Positions 12,981 through 21,709 of a DNA stretch of 21,709 nucleotides are shown here, in pieces. The notes beneath the pieces were generated by a model. It was not told where the DNA came from. It did no database searches and saw only the letters and a program-made list of their open reading frames with translations. Every line of letters starts with the position of its first letter. Position 1 is the first letter of the stretch. The position numbers and the translations under genes are program-made. The stretch is from a virus, in the IMG/VR virus record IMGVR_UViG_3300017739_000137, positions 1-21,709 of that record. The stretch is one strand, 5' to 3'.

Positions 12981-15812
12981 ATGGATACAAAAACATTTTT
13001 ACAGAGGGTGTTAAGTAGCGAGGGACACTATTGCATATTTGCGGCAAAATCGGCGGAAGAGCGCAAGACACAAAAATTCTATAGCTCTATCGACGATGTT
13101 GTGGACGCCGCAACGCAGTTTGACCAGCAGGGATACGACGTCTACTACGGGCTAGCAACGTTTCACGAAGCTAACTCTCGTAAAGTTGATAATGTAAAAC
13201 ATCTTAAGTCGTTCTTCCTCGACCTTGACTGTGGCCCAACAAAAGAGTTCGCATCCCAAGAAGATGCGATAAAAGAATTACGTAAGTTCTGCACGGCTAA
13301 TTCACTGCCGAACCCGACGATGGTTAACTCGGGTCGTGGTGTGCATGTGTATTGGTTCTTGGATGAAGCTGTCTGCTACGAGGATTGGTTTCCTGTAGCG
13401 GAAAGACTGAAGCGATTGTGCGCGAAACAAAACTTTCTTGCTGACCCCGCAGTCACATCTGATGCCGCACGTGTGTTAAGAGTTCCTGACACACACAACT
13501 TCAAAACCAATCCTCCGTCGGACGTAGGCTTTTTTGGCTTAGTTGAGCGGGTTGAGACTGTCGGTTTTGACACATTCTCAGAATTGCTTGGCGGGGACAT
13601 GATACCAGTTCCCACTAAACACATACCCAAAGAGTTGAGCCAGACCATGCACAACCTGATGGGTAACCAAGAAAATGTGTTTAAAGACATTCTGGTGAAG
13701 ACTCAACGGGGTGATGGGTGTGAGCAACTGTACAACATCATTCGGCACCAAGAAGAGACAAGCGAACCTCTCTGGCGAGCAGGGTTATCGATCGCAAAGT
13801 TCTGTGTGGACAGTGACAAAGCGATGCACGTCATCTCTAAGAACCACCCTGAGTACACACCAGAAGACACGCAGGAGAAGCTCAGGCAGATTAAAGGTCC
13901 GTATACCTGTGTAAAGTTTGATGAGTTCAACCCTGACGTATGCCCAAACTGTCCGCAGTGGGGGCAGATAAAATCGCCGATTCTGTTGGGTAGGCGGCTC
14001 AAGGAAGCTGAGGTTAATGACGAGGGTGTTTACGTTGAAGCCCCGGCACTCGAACTTCCTAATCAACCTAAAACAACTTATGAGATACCTAAGTACCCAC
14101 CGCCTTACGTTCGTGGCGTTAACGGTGGCGTTTATATAAGGACCAAAAACGAAGACGGTGACGTTGAAGAGAAGAAGCTGTACCACAATGATCTGTATGT
14201 CGTGAAACGTGTACACGATCCTGAGGTAGGTGAAGCCATCGTCATGCGTCTGCACTTACCAAGAGACGGGGTGCGAGAGTTTACCTTACCTATGAGTGCT
14301 GTCACATCGACAGAAGAGTTTCGCAAAGCGCTATCCTCACGGGGCGTGACTGTAAAGAAGATGGATGATTTGATGACCTACACACTAAGTTGGGTGGATG
14401 AGTTACAAGCCACCAGCACAGCAGATCAAGCACACCGACAGTTCGGTTGGGCGGATGAGAGTATGAGTGCGTTTATCCTAGGTAACCAGAAGGTGACGCA
14501 CAACAACATCGAGTTCAATCCGCCGTCTAATCAGACTGTGGGTTTGTTTCCAGCGTTCGAGTCCAAGGGTACGTACCAAGCATGGCGTGACAACCTTGCA
14601 CTGTGGAACGATGAGAAGTTCGTTTTACAGCAGTTCGCAGTCGGCATGGGGTTTGGTAGTCCATTGATGGAGTTCCTGAACACTAACTGCGGCACCGTGT
14701 CTTTCTATAACAAAGACTCAGGTGTGGGTAAGACTGCTCTCTTGCTAGCCGCGTCCGGTATCTGGGGAGATCCTGAACAACTCGTGTTGCAGAAGGACGA
14801 TACCTACAACTTCAAGATGAACCGTGCTGAGGTGATGCACAGCCTACCTACGGGCATCGATGAGATAACCAACATGTCACCACGACAAATGTCAGAGCTT
14901 GTCTATCAAGGCACGAGCGGACAACAGCGTGGGCGTATGTCTCAGAGCGCAAACGTCGAGCGGTACAGGGGTGGGCGTTGGAGCTTGTTGATGATGTATA
15001 CCGCCAACACGAGCGTCGTGGAGCGTATCAGCATGGCAAAGGCTATGCCGAAAGCAGAGGCACAGCGGGTTTTGGAGTGTCGTGTAGACCGCATCTTTGA
15101 CTCGGTAAAGGACAAGGAAACTACCGACGCGTTCGAGAACGGCCTGTTAAATAACTACGGGCACGCCGGAATCATATACGTACAGTACATCATGAGAAAT
15201 TTACAGGCGTGTCAACAGCTTGTTATGGACGTACAGAAGCGTGTTGATACCCTCGCAGAGTTGACCTCTGAAAATAGGTTCTGGTCGGCAACCATAGCCT
15301 CCACCATATCCGGCTTGCTCATAGCTAAGAAGGCTGGGCTACACGATTTCGATGTTCAGAAGGTTTTTAAGTGGGCTGTTACGGATCTTGTAGCGCAGAA
15401 CAAACGCAACATGACCGACATGGGTGGCACCGTGTACGACGTGCTAGACGACTTCTTCAGTGAGAACATTAGCTACATCTTACAGATCAAGAGCACTGTG
15501 GATAATCGTGGCACACACAATAACGGGTTAGACGAATACGTGATACCTGAGCAGGTCGCGCGTGGGCGTTTGATAGCTCGGTACGAAACAGACACTAAGA
15601 TGTTTTACGTTAAACCCAAACCGTTGAAGGAATGGTGCGGTGAGTTGCAGATCAACTATGCGCACCTAGTGAACGAGATCATGACTAAGTGCAACGGTAA
15701 ACGTAAGAAGGTGCGGCTGACCAAAGGCACCAACCTACAGCTACCCGCATCTGATGTGCTCGCTATGAAGTTTGATATGGAGCCTGACGATGAAAATCTT
15801 GAAGACTTATGA
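12981..15812 (+). CDS. Primase-helicase fusion (AEP-like primase plus P-loop ATPase)
   Basis: A 943-residue replication protein. The N-terminal third looks like an archaeo-eukaryotic/PrimPol-type primase: catalytic D81-L-D83 in FFLDLD, SGRGVHVYW with H122, and a DAARVLRVPDTHNFK segment. C310, C321 and C324 (TCVKF, CPNCP) suggest a zinc-binding link near residue 320. The C-terminal half is a DUF927/SF3-like ATPase with Walker A DSGVGKT (579-585) and a Walker B-like GIDEIT about 40 residues later. It would both unwind and prime. The ATG at 12981 with GGGTGG upstream is chosen; an in-frame TTG at 12912 would read through the hairpin gap and has no ribosome-binding site. Confidence 0.85.
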   Translation: MDTKTFLQRVLSSEGHYCIFAAKSAEERKTQKFYSSIDDVVDAATQFDQQGYDVYYGLATFHEANSRKVDNVKHLKSFFLDLDCGPTKEFASQEDAIKELRKFCTANSLPNPTMVNSGRGVHVYWFLDEAVCYEDWFPVAERLKRLCAKQNFLADPAVTSDAARVLRVPDTHNFKTNPPSDVGFFGLVERVETVGFDTFSELLGGDMIPVPTKHIPKELSQTMHNLMGNQENVFKDILVKTQRGDGCEQLYNIIRHQEETSEPLWRAGLSIAKFCVDSDKAMHVISKNHPEYTPEDTQEKLRQIKGPYTCVKFDEFNPDVCPNCPQWGQIKSPILLGRRLKEAEVNDEGVYVEAPALELPNQPKTTYEIPKYPPPYVRGVNGGVYIRTKNEDGDVEEKKLYHNDLYVVKRVHDPEVGEAIVMRLHLPRDGVREFTLPMSAVTSTEEFRKALSSRGVTVKKMDDLMTYTLSWVDELQATSTADQAHRQFGWADESMSAFILGNQKVTHNNIEFNPPSNQTVGLFPAFESKGTYQAWRDNLALWNDEKFVLQQFAVGMGFGSPLMEFLNTNCGTVSFYNKDSGVGKTALLLAASGIWGDPEQLVLQKDDTYNFKMNRAEVMHSLPTGIDEITNMSPRQMSELVYQGTSGQQRGRMSQSANVERYRGGRWSLLMMYTANTSVVERISMAKAMPKAEAQRVLECRVDRIFDSVKDKETTDAFENGLLNNYGHAGIIYVQYIMRNLQACQQLVMDVQKRVDTLAELTSENRFWSATIASTISGLLIAKKAGLHDFDVQKVFKWAVTDLVAQNKRNMTDMGGTVYDVLDDFFSENISYILQIKSTVDNRGTHNNGLDEYVIPEQVARGRLIARYETDTKMFYVKPKPLKEWCGELQINYAHLVNEIMTKCNGKRKKVRLTKGTNLQLPASDVLAMKFDMEPDDENLEDL

Positions 15813-16011
15813 TCTCGCTCCTGATGGGGTACGCATCGAAGTTAACTGGGACAACCTGAGTATAGGTGCCTCGATATTCGTACCCTGCATCAACACAGAA
15901 GAGGCTGTGAAAGAAGTTACCCGCATCTGCGCCGAAAAAGGCTGGGATATAGAACATCGTCTGAGGATTGAGGACGAGTGTCTAGGGGTACGTTTTTGGC
16001 GTAAAATGTGA
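15790..16011 (+). CDS. Small protein of unknown function (73 aa)
   Basis: A 73-residue protein, last gene of the + strand block. It starts MKILKTYDLAPDGVRIEVNW and has alternating strands and one helix (NTEEAVKEVTRICAEKGW), suggesting a small alpha/beta fold. The start at 15790 has GGAG (15779-15782) at 7-bp spacing and overlaps the end of the primase gene by 23 bp; an in-frame ATG at 15772 has no such site. No family is recognised. Confidence 0.65.
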   Translation: MKILKTYDLAPDGVRIEVNWDNLSIGASIFVPCINTEEAVKEVTRICAEKGWDIEHRLRIEDECLGVRFWRKM

Positions 16012-16021
16012 TAGTGTGTTT

Positions 16022-16054
16022 GCGACAGTGGGTTCCACCCGATCCTTCTGTCGT
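16022..16054 (+). other. 3'-end stem-loop after the last replication gene
   Basis: CGACAG (16023-16028) pairs with CTGTCG (16048-16053), with a G.U pair outside, enclosing a smaller GGGT/ACCC hairpin (16030-16040). It lies 10 bp after the last + strand stop and 44 bp before the terminator. It may protect the transcript 3' end or be a protein-binding site. The remaining convergent gap holds nothing else recognisable before the terminator. Confidence 0.35.
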
Positions 16055-16097
16055 TCTCCTCGCCCTACTTGACGGCTCCGAAAAGTATGTGGCTTTT

Positions 16098-16127
16098 CCC
16101 CCTTTGGTCCCCCGAAGGGGGTTTTTT
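16098..16127 (+). terminator. Intrinsic terminator of the replication block
   Basis: CCCCC (16109-16113), GAA loop, GGGGG (16117-16121), then six Ts (16122-16127). An upstream CCCCCTT (16098-16104) offers an alternative longer stem with 16115-16121. The T-run touches the stop codon of the opposing gene. Read on the - strand the hairpin lacks a T-run, so it terminates + strand transcripts only. Confidence 0.88.
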
Positions 16128-19100
16128 CATTCAGGGGCTATGAAACCATTCATCTCTGCTTGCGAGTGACTTCGCACTAGCTCTCTCATGTTCGGCGATA
16201 GAGTAACACCATTGTACATCTCATTAGATGTTTTCATGTGTTGTTTCATAGAACGTTGAATTGACTCTGGTGTAATTGCAAAACTTGGATGCTTCTTGTT
16301 GTGCTTTTGTATGTCATCTAACACTTCAAGCAACGACGAAGTATCTCCTTGCCGTAGAGCTACGTAGTATTTCTTTCGTAGCTTTGACATATTCCGCGAC
16401 AGTGTGTTGTCGATACGCTTAACGCGTTGGTTGTTTTCTTGAATGCGCGTGTACTCAGCAGGTGCAAACCCAAAGAACTGAGCAAACAACTCACCACCAC
16501 TCAAGTCGTCATAGATGGGATCTTGGCGTCGAGAGTAGATGCCGCCATCTTGCTGGTAACGACTCAACACTTTGTATGCGTTAGAAACGCCAACAGGCAA
16601 CATGCTTTCTACGCCACGTTGGAAATTACCGGTGTACACATCGTTCAAGCCACGACCGAACCGCTTGGTCACACTCCATGCGGGACCACCAAGGTAGTAA
16701 CCTATGGTTTCTTCCATAGACGCGTCAGTGTTGTATCGGTTTGTTTGTAGAACTAAGCCTGTCAAACGTATTCGAGACGCGACATCCGCACCCGTGAGCT
16801 CGTTTACTGCGCCTTTGTACCAACCCTCGCCAACATAGTTACGTACGATCGTGTTGAAGTCGTCTTCGTCATCGCCTAACAAGAACAAGTCAGCGAATAA
16901 TTGTACAGCGCCGTACAACGGCACACCGTGAATACCTGCAAAGAATACCGCTGTACCGTGTATACCGATAAGTTGTTTCCCTGCGGTGCTTCTCATTGTG
17001 GCGGCTACGGCATCACTAAACCCACTTTCTTTTAGCTCTGCTTGGTAAACGTCGAGAGCTTGTTTGGCCGTCTTAATCATTGTGGCGTACATACGCAAGC
17101 CGTAAGACTTATACATTAAGGCTACACGCCCGATATTTTCTTGCGCTAATCTAGGCGCTGTCTCCAACGTAGAGCCGCCGTTGAACTCGTGCGTTTGCTT
17201 GAAGGCTGTCTCAACCGCAAGATCTTCTCTTTGTGCTTTTGTGAGGTTTGGTTGTTCTGCTTCTAACTTTTTGAGCGCTAGTTTATAGGATGCCACCATA
17301 GCAACTTGACGGTTGAACCGTTCTGCTTGGTTGAACATCATGGCCGAAATAGCAGTGCCTCTATCCAATGCAGAAAGCCCTTTGCGAGCTAACGATTCAT
17401 TTGGTCTAGCTTTGCCGCCTTCTATGAGACCAAGCACGTCCATCATGTAGGATCTGTTGAGGTGCCCACGCTTGGCCGCACGTTGTACGAGAGGCGCTAA
17501 TTCTTTTAACTCTTTAACACGTGCGGCAGGCAAGTCCATATCAGTACGTACTTCATACTTACCGTTAACTTCGGTGTAGTACGCATCTAACCCGTACGCA
17601 GGTGAAGCCGAATCTAGTGCCTCCTGCACTCGGTCACGGACGTTTTTATCGTCTCCCTTTTTGGGTGCTTGGTGTCTTGCCCCCATAACAACCCTAGTTG
17701 CGTCGTTGATTGCTTGGTAGCTGTTTTTTATACCGTGCTCGCCACTTAGCATTGGGAAGACAAACAAAGGAATTTGCGACGTGTTTACCATAGCGGATGC
17801 TGTGTTAAACCCGATAGTTCCAACAAACGCTAGTTGGTTAGCAACTCGCACCACGCCTTCAAACTCTTTAAACCTAGCGCCAGACGTAGAGAAGTTCATA
17901 CGTTTTAGCAGGTCGTCTTTTAACGCTTTCAACTGATATTGCTTTTGAGCACTAATATTTGGAACTTCTGCGACTTCGGCCTCAAGTTGTTGCACACGAG
18001 CGTTAAATCCTAGTCGTTCTATTTGTTGTCCTAGCGAGAACCCTTTTGTTTTGATCGCACGTAAAGCATCGGTCTCGTGACCAGCAATGTTTTCTCGCGG
18101 CTGTAGTGACTTGGCAAAAGACGTTTCAGGTAACGACTCAATTACCATACGCATAAACGCTTCTTGTGTTTTTCTATCAACACCACCAGCATCGAGTAAC
18201 TTGAGTGTTTGGTTTACAAACGAAGTAGGCGGCGCTTTCTGTGCATAGCTTAGATCAAGATCACCCTCACCAGACTTTGTAACCTCCATGTCAGGATTAC
18301 TCTCAATGTCTCGAATACGAGCCAACCATTCACTACGACTTTGATACATCTCGAAGACGTAGCTATCTTGCCCTTTAGGTGTCTTACCGTCTTTATATCG
18401 ATAACCTACTTTGTACCGCCCTTCACGCATGAGGGGGAAGTAAACTGCTAGATCAGCTTTGTCGATAAGCCGCTTTGTTATCTCGTTCTTGAGGTTTTTT
18501 GCTTCCTGCGTGTTACCCATCGTGTCATCAATACGAGAGAACAAAACATCTTTCAGTGCTTTGTGCTGATCCCTATAAAACTTCTCCATGTTTCCATAGA
18601 TGCGCCGCCCTTCAGGGTTTAGCTTCTTCCACTGCTCGTGGTTTTTCTGCCAGATATCCCATAAGTTGTTACCACTTTGGTCTGTTTTACCTTGGTACTT
18701 CTTTTTTGCGTCGGCAAAAGACAGCTTAGGGTCAACTTGGAATATCGTTGAACCGTATTCGCGGCTATAAATGATATCGTTGAACAGGGCTACTTGCTCT
18801 GGTGTCGTGGTATCAAACCACTTCTCCATTGGCTGAATTACTTTTCTGGTAGCTTCATCACGTGCGGCGATTGCACCGCGCATTTCTTCAACCGCTACAA
18901 GAAACTTCTGGGATATCGCTCCAAGGGGTTTACTGACTGTGTTTATCAAGTCAGTGAGGGCAACTAGGTCAAGGACTTTTGGCACAACAAAACCAGCTTT
19001 TTCTCCTAAGCTGTCCATTGTGTCTTCAGCCATTTGGCCAAACTTCCTACGTTCTCTACTTGTAGGAGGTTTAGAAAACTTCTTCTGCACGCCATCGATC

Positions 19101-21709
19101 ATACCCATCGCTTTCTTAACATACGTATGGGTACTCTGCATAGCCAGCACGTTTGCATCACGGAACTCAGGTGCAGGAGCGATAATCTCGTCGATTAGAA
19201 TGTCTGCTTTTGTTTGCGCTGACTCGATGCCTTTAGGTTTCATCCCAGCAAGACGACGCAAGAAGTTACCTACACTGTTAACAAAGCGTTGTAACGCATT
19301 AATGTTTGAACCATCAGGGTTGATGCTAGCAAGTTCTGCTTGGAACGCCGGATTCGACATAGCCTCAGAAACAAACTCATCAAGATTCTTAGTCCCATAT
19401 GCGGTACCAAGATTGTCCTTAACATCCTCAAACAATTTAGTAAGTTGTTTAGTTGTAGGATGAGACTTTTTAGACAACGTTGCCGATGTCACCGCATGAA
19501 CCATTTCATGCAAGAGAGTGTGTTGGCTGGTGCCGTAGGCTTCGTTTAGTTTGATTGTGTTGGTCTGTGGGTCGAAAGCCCCTGCAAGACTGCCATCCTT
19601 CGTATCAAAGAAGATCTCAACCTTTGTATTACCTACGTTATCAGCTAGTTTATTTGCTATCTGACGAACACGGCTATCCGGTGTAAGACCTGCTAGCACG
19701 CGCAGTGCTTCACCTAACTTACCATCACGTAGTAGCGACGTTGTAACTGGGTGCAACTCATTACCGAGCACAACATCACCGGTGCGTAACTCGTATGGCA
19801 TGTCGTCGAAGAACTCTTCAATCGCTTTTATTTCTGCATCGAGTTCACGCTGTTCACGTGACGCCTCTTTGCTAGCGTAGGCCGCATCATCAACGTAGTC
19901 CCGTATGACTCTTTGTGTTGCTACCTTAGCCTCAGCCTCCATTTCTGAAGGAGTTCTAGCCTTTCTTTCCTCGATTTTGATTCTTTGACTTACTAACCTG
20001 CTAACACGGCGAAGCTCTTCTCTTTTCTGTTTAGTGCGTTTTTCTATCCACGCATTGGTTTCTTTAGATAGATTCTTCTTAGCCCATGCTAAAACTTGTT
20101 TGGCATTACCTACATTTGATTGTGCGAAATAGGCTATTGTCTCTTCGCTCACACCTTTTTGTGCTCTAAAGTTTGAACTTCTATCTACAACATCATGAAT
20201 GGCTCTATCCAAAGCATCGATAACACGTTCATCCCTACCAAAGTAGGCTTCAATTGCCGCGTTCTCGTCCGTTTTTGATCTATCTTTCTCTCTGGACGTT
20301 ATTTTTTCTAGGCGAGCTTCAACTGCATCGACATCTGCATCTGATACAGGATCTTTGTCAGCCGGAACCTCAAAGAGCTTGGGCCGAGACAGTACACCGC
20401 GCTTTACCACACCTTTGGTAGTTCTTGACTTTTTTTCTTTTTTCGCCGGGGCCGCAGGAGTCTTAGCTTTTTGTGTAACTTGTTTAGGCGCAGTAGGTTT
20501 CTTTGCCTGCTTTGTACCCCTAGTAGTTTTTGTTCGTTTAGTGTCTTTTTGTTTTGCTATTTCTTGCTCACGCCCTCGAACGCGTTCAACAAACAAACCT
20601 GTTAGTTTAGGGCTTACTTCTTCCCCTGCGTTGACACGCAATGTAAGTTGACCACCAATGGTGTTTTCTTCTTCTTTGGTGAGTGGTTTAGTTTTATCTT
20701 CTAGTCTAGCTAGTAGTTGTTGGTCTGTTTTACTTAGTGCAGGTTGCTCAACAGCCTCTCTTCGTACAGGTTCTCCAACGCCTCTTCCAGTGTCTGCCAC
20801 TCCTGTTCCTTCAGGTGCGACAGCGACGGTGGTATCTGGCTGTGTAGGAGGTACTGCTCGCTCTGCCCCCACATCTGGTACAGCAGTTGGAACGCCAACT
20901 CCACTTGGAACTTGCTGAGGTTCTGCACCTCTTGCATCTGGAACTCCTGTCTCAGGGGCTGGTCCGCGTCTCTGTGTCGTCGGCGTAAATAGATCACCTT
21001 GCCTCTCCGATACTCCCTCTAACAATCGTGCCACATTAGCACGAGCTTGTTGACTACCTTTCTTACCTTTAGCAAAGTTCTGTAAACGTCTTTGCGTCTG
21101 AGGTTGATTGAGATCTCTATTAATCAGAAGCCTACGTTCAGGCGACTTTGGAGCAAAACCTAAGTCATCAAGGCGCTTTGCAGTAAGTATATCCGGTGCT
21201 GGTGTAGGCTCTTGTGCCTTAGGTGCAGGTTCTTTGAAAGGTTCACGAGTACGGCGCGGAATACCACCACGCGGCCCGATTAGCGCTTGCTGTTCCTGTT
21301 GCTGTTCGAACCCCATATCCTGTTGTTCTGGAGTACGAGGAGGCTGTGTAGTAGGTTCTTCTTTGGCGCGTCGTGGGATACCCCCACGTGGTCCAAACAT
21401 CTCACGTTGAACTTGGTCGCGTTCTGCACGCTCGATGGGCAAATCCATCTGTTCAGTTGGTTCTGGTCTAGGCGCTTCTCTACGGGGCTGTGCCGATTCT
21501 ATTTCACGTTCTAGCGTGAACGCATCAATCTGTTCGTCTTGTGCTCTGGCTCGTGCACGCTGTTCTTCTGCGGCACGTACTTCAGATTCACGCACTTGGG
21601 CTTCGCGGGCGCGTTCTTCTGGCGAAGCTCTTTCTACAGAAGCATCTGGGCTTAATCTAGCAGGTATTCGAGAGGTCTGACCGTCTCTAGTTGTGCGAAC
21701 AACTTCGTC
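16127..21709 (-). CDS. Giant polyvalent virion-type protein with zincin motif (partial)
   Basis: The frame is open from the right edge to the TGA at 16127-16129: 1860 visible residues, true start outside the window. The N-terminal 430 residues or so are Pro/Gln/Lys-rich and probably disordered, with a repeated GPRGGIPRR motif (about 106 and 145). A zincin-like segment follows: HEMVH (about 734-738) and a downstream NLDEFVSEAM glutamate. The C-terminal half is long and helical, with NQAERFNRQ (about 1460) and GRVALMYKSYGLR (about 1526), resembling the PLxRFG/large-polyvalent-protein class of marine phages. A hydrophobic stretch lies around 1575-1610. Such proteins are presumed internal virion proteins ejected with the DNA; that role is inference. 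It runs opposite to the replication genes, fitting a late structural block. Confidence 0.8.
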   Translation of the reverse strand, partial: DEVVRTTRDGQTSRIPARLSPDASVERASPEERAREAQVRESEVRAAEEQRARARAQDEQIDAFTLEREIESAQPRREAPRPEPTEQMDLPIERAERDQVQREMFGPRGGIPRRAKEEPTTQPPRTPEQQDMGFEQQQEQQALIGPRGGIPRRTREPFKEPAPKAQEPTPAPDILTAKRLDDLGFAPKSPERRLLINRDLNQPQTQRRLQNFAKGKKGSQQARANVARLLEGVSERQGDLFTPTTQRRGPAPETGVPDARGAEPQQVPSGVGVPTAVPDVGAERAVPPTQPDTTVAVAPEGTGVADTGRGVGEPVRREAVEQPALSKTDQQLLARLEDKTKPLTKEEENTIGGQLTLRVNAGEEVSPKLTGLFVERVRGREQEIAKQKDTKRTKTTRGTKQAKKPTAPKQVTQKAKTPAAPAKKEKKSRTTKGVVKRGVLSRPKLFEVPADKDPVSDADVDAVEARLEKITSREKDRSKTDENAAIEAYFGRDERVIDALDRAIHDVVDRSSNFRAQKGVSEETIAYFAQSNVGNAKQVLAWAKKNLSKETNAWIEKRTKQKREELRRVSRLVSQRIKIEERKARTPSEMEAEAKVATQRVIRDYVDDAAYASKEASREQRELDAEIKAIEEFFDDMPYELRTGDVVLGNELHPVTTSLLRDGKLGEALRVLAGLTPDSRVRQIANKLADNVGNTKVEIFFDTKDGSLAGAFDPQTNTIKLNEAYGTSQHTLLHEMVHAVTSATLSKKSHPTTKQLTKLFEDVKDNLGTAYGTKNLDEFVSEAMSNPAFQAELASINPDGSNINALQRFVNSVGNFLRRLAGMKPKGIESAQTKADILIDEIIAPAPEFRDANVLAMQSTHTYVKKAMGMIDGVQKKFSKPPTSRERRKFGQMAEDTMDSLGEKAGFVVPKVLDLVALTDLINTVSKPLGAISQKFLVAVEEMRGAIAARDEATRKVIQPMEKWFDTTTPEQVALFNDIIYSREYGSTIFQVDPKLSFADAKKKYQGKTDQSGNNLWDIWQKNHEQWKKLNPEGRRIYGNMEKFYRDQHKALKDVLFSRIDDTMGNTQEAKNLKNEITKRLIDKADLAVYFPLMREGRYKVGYRYKDGKTPKGQDSYVFEMYQSRSEWLARIRDIESNPDMEVTKSGEGDLDLSYAQKAPPTSFVNQTLKLLDAGGVDRKTQEAFMRMVIESLPETSFAKSLQPRENIAGHETDALRAIKTKGFSLGQQIERLGFNARVQQLEAEVAEVPNISAQKQYQLKALKDDLLKRMNFSTSGARFKEFEGVVRVANQLAFVGTIGFNTASAMVNTSQIPLFVFPMLSGEHGIKNSYQAINDATRVVMGARHQAPKKGDDKNVRDRVQEALDSASPAYGLDAYYTEVNGKYEVRTDMDLPAARVKELKELAPLVQRAAKRGHLNRSYMMDVLGLIEGGKARPNESLARKGLSALDRGTAISAMMFNQAERFNRQVAMVASYKLALKKLEAEQPNLTKAQREDLAVETAFKQTHEFNGGSTLETAPRLAQENIGRVALMYKSYGLRMYATMIKTAKQALDVYQAELKESGFSDAVAATMRSTAGKQLIGIHGTAVFFAGIHGVPLYGAVQLFADLFLLGDDEDDFNTIVRNYVGEGWYKGAVNELTGADVASRIRLTGLVLQTNRYNTDASMEETIGYYLGGPAWSVTKRFGRGLNDVYTGNFQRGVESMLPVGVSNAYKVLSRYQQDGGIYSRRQDPIYDDLSGGELFAQFFGFAPAEYTRIQENNQRVKRIDNTLSRNMSKLRKKYYVALRQGDTSSLLEVLDDIQKHNKKHPSFAITPESIQRSMKQHMKTSNEMYNGVTLSPNMRELVRSHSQAEMNGFIAPE
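21251..21394 (-). repeat. Two copies of a GPRGGIPRR motif in the giant protein
   Basis: The nine residues GPRGGIPRR are encoded at 21368-21394 and again at 21251-21277, 39 codons apart, separated by a Gln/Glu/Pro-rich linker. Seven of nine codons differ, all synonymously, so the repeat is kept at protein level and is not a recent DNA duplication. Confidence 0.75.

Noticed and set aside
16028-16045. Sequence GTGGGTTCCACCC resembling a tRNA T-arm, possible attachment site
   Set aside because: The stem and loop lengths do not fit a T-arm, no acceptor, D or anticodon arm can be drawn around it, and no CCA-like end follows. It pairs better as a small hairpin inside the 16022-16054 stem-loop.
20355-20997. 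Several open frames opposite or out of frame with the giant - strand gene
   Set aside because: They arise from the biased composition of its Pro/Lys/Ala/Gln-rich N-terminal region; the single long frame is uninterrupted to the window edge.
21593-21595. GTG codon as the true start of the giant protein
   Set aside because: The frame stays open through the last 114 bases to the window edge with similar charged, disordered composition, so the start most likely lies outside.

Overview
The window reads as part of the genome of a tailed bacteriophage, most likely from an aquatic (probably marine) bacterial host. The basis is a tightly packed operon of phage-type replication genes (family A DNA polymerase, Cas4/RecB-like nuclease, SNF2 helicase, DUF2815-like single-strand-binding protein, primase-helicase), small phage-type genes (VRR-NUC nuclease, DUF3310 protein) and an opposing giant polyvalent virion-type protein. 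The host assignment is inference. No integrase, terminase, capsid, tail, lysis, RNA polymerase or tRNA gene is visible, so this is a fragment.

Layout. (1) 1-183: control region with 20-bp-phased repeats, a sigma70-like promoter and a structured 5' leader. (2) 184-5101, + strand: first block. A DUF3150-like protein, a MoxR-type AAA+ ATPase and a metallopeptidase/VWA protein form a cassette. Two tiny unknown ORFs follow, then two genes that share a paralogous C-terminal module; a strong terminator closes the block. (3) 5159-16011, + strand: DNA-metabolism block (VRR-NUC, small acidic protein, HTH-DUF3310, Pol A, Cas4-like nuclease, HNH-like protein, unknown, SNF2 helicase, coiled-coil protein, MerR/Xis-like HTH, four-cysteine protein, SSB, primase-helicase, small protein), ending at a terminator. 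Most genes overlap or abut, which suggests coupled translation. (4) 16127-21709, - strand: one open frame of at least 1860 codons, converging on the replication block and running off the right edge.

The most unusual signal is a perfect 18-bp palindrome, with half-site GTTAGGGAA, present in five exact copies and only in the first 5.2 kb. Four copies sit just upstream of start codons; the first lies inside the first gene. One copy directly follows the 5117-5140 terminator, so the promoter restarting transcription should be at or near it. This suggests a phage-specific regulon: operator, activator site or RNA-processing hairpin. Several copies are followed by a near-identical ribosome-binding leader (GGAGAACGACA).

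Other points of interest are a strong G.U-containing hairpin between the SSB and primase genes, a 5'-terminal stem starting at the predicted transcription start, leucine at the Pol I 762-equivalent position of the polymerase, four conserved-looking cysteines in the Cas4-like nuclease, a zincin motif in the giant virion protein, and the DUF3150/MoxR/VWA cassette, whose role in phages is not established.
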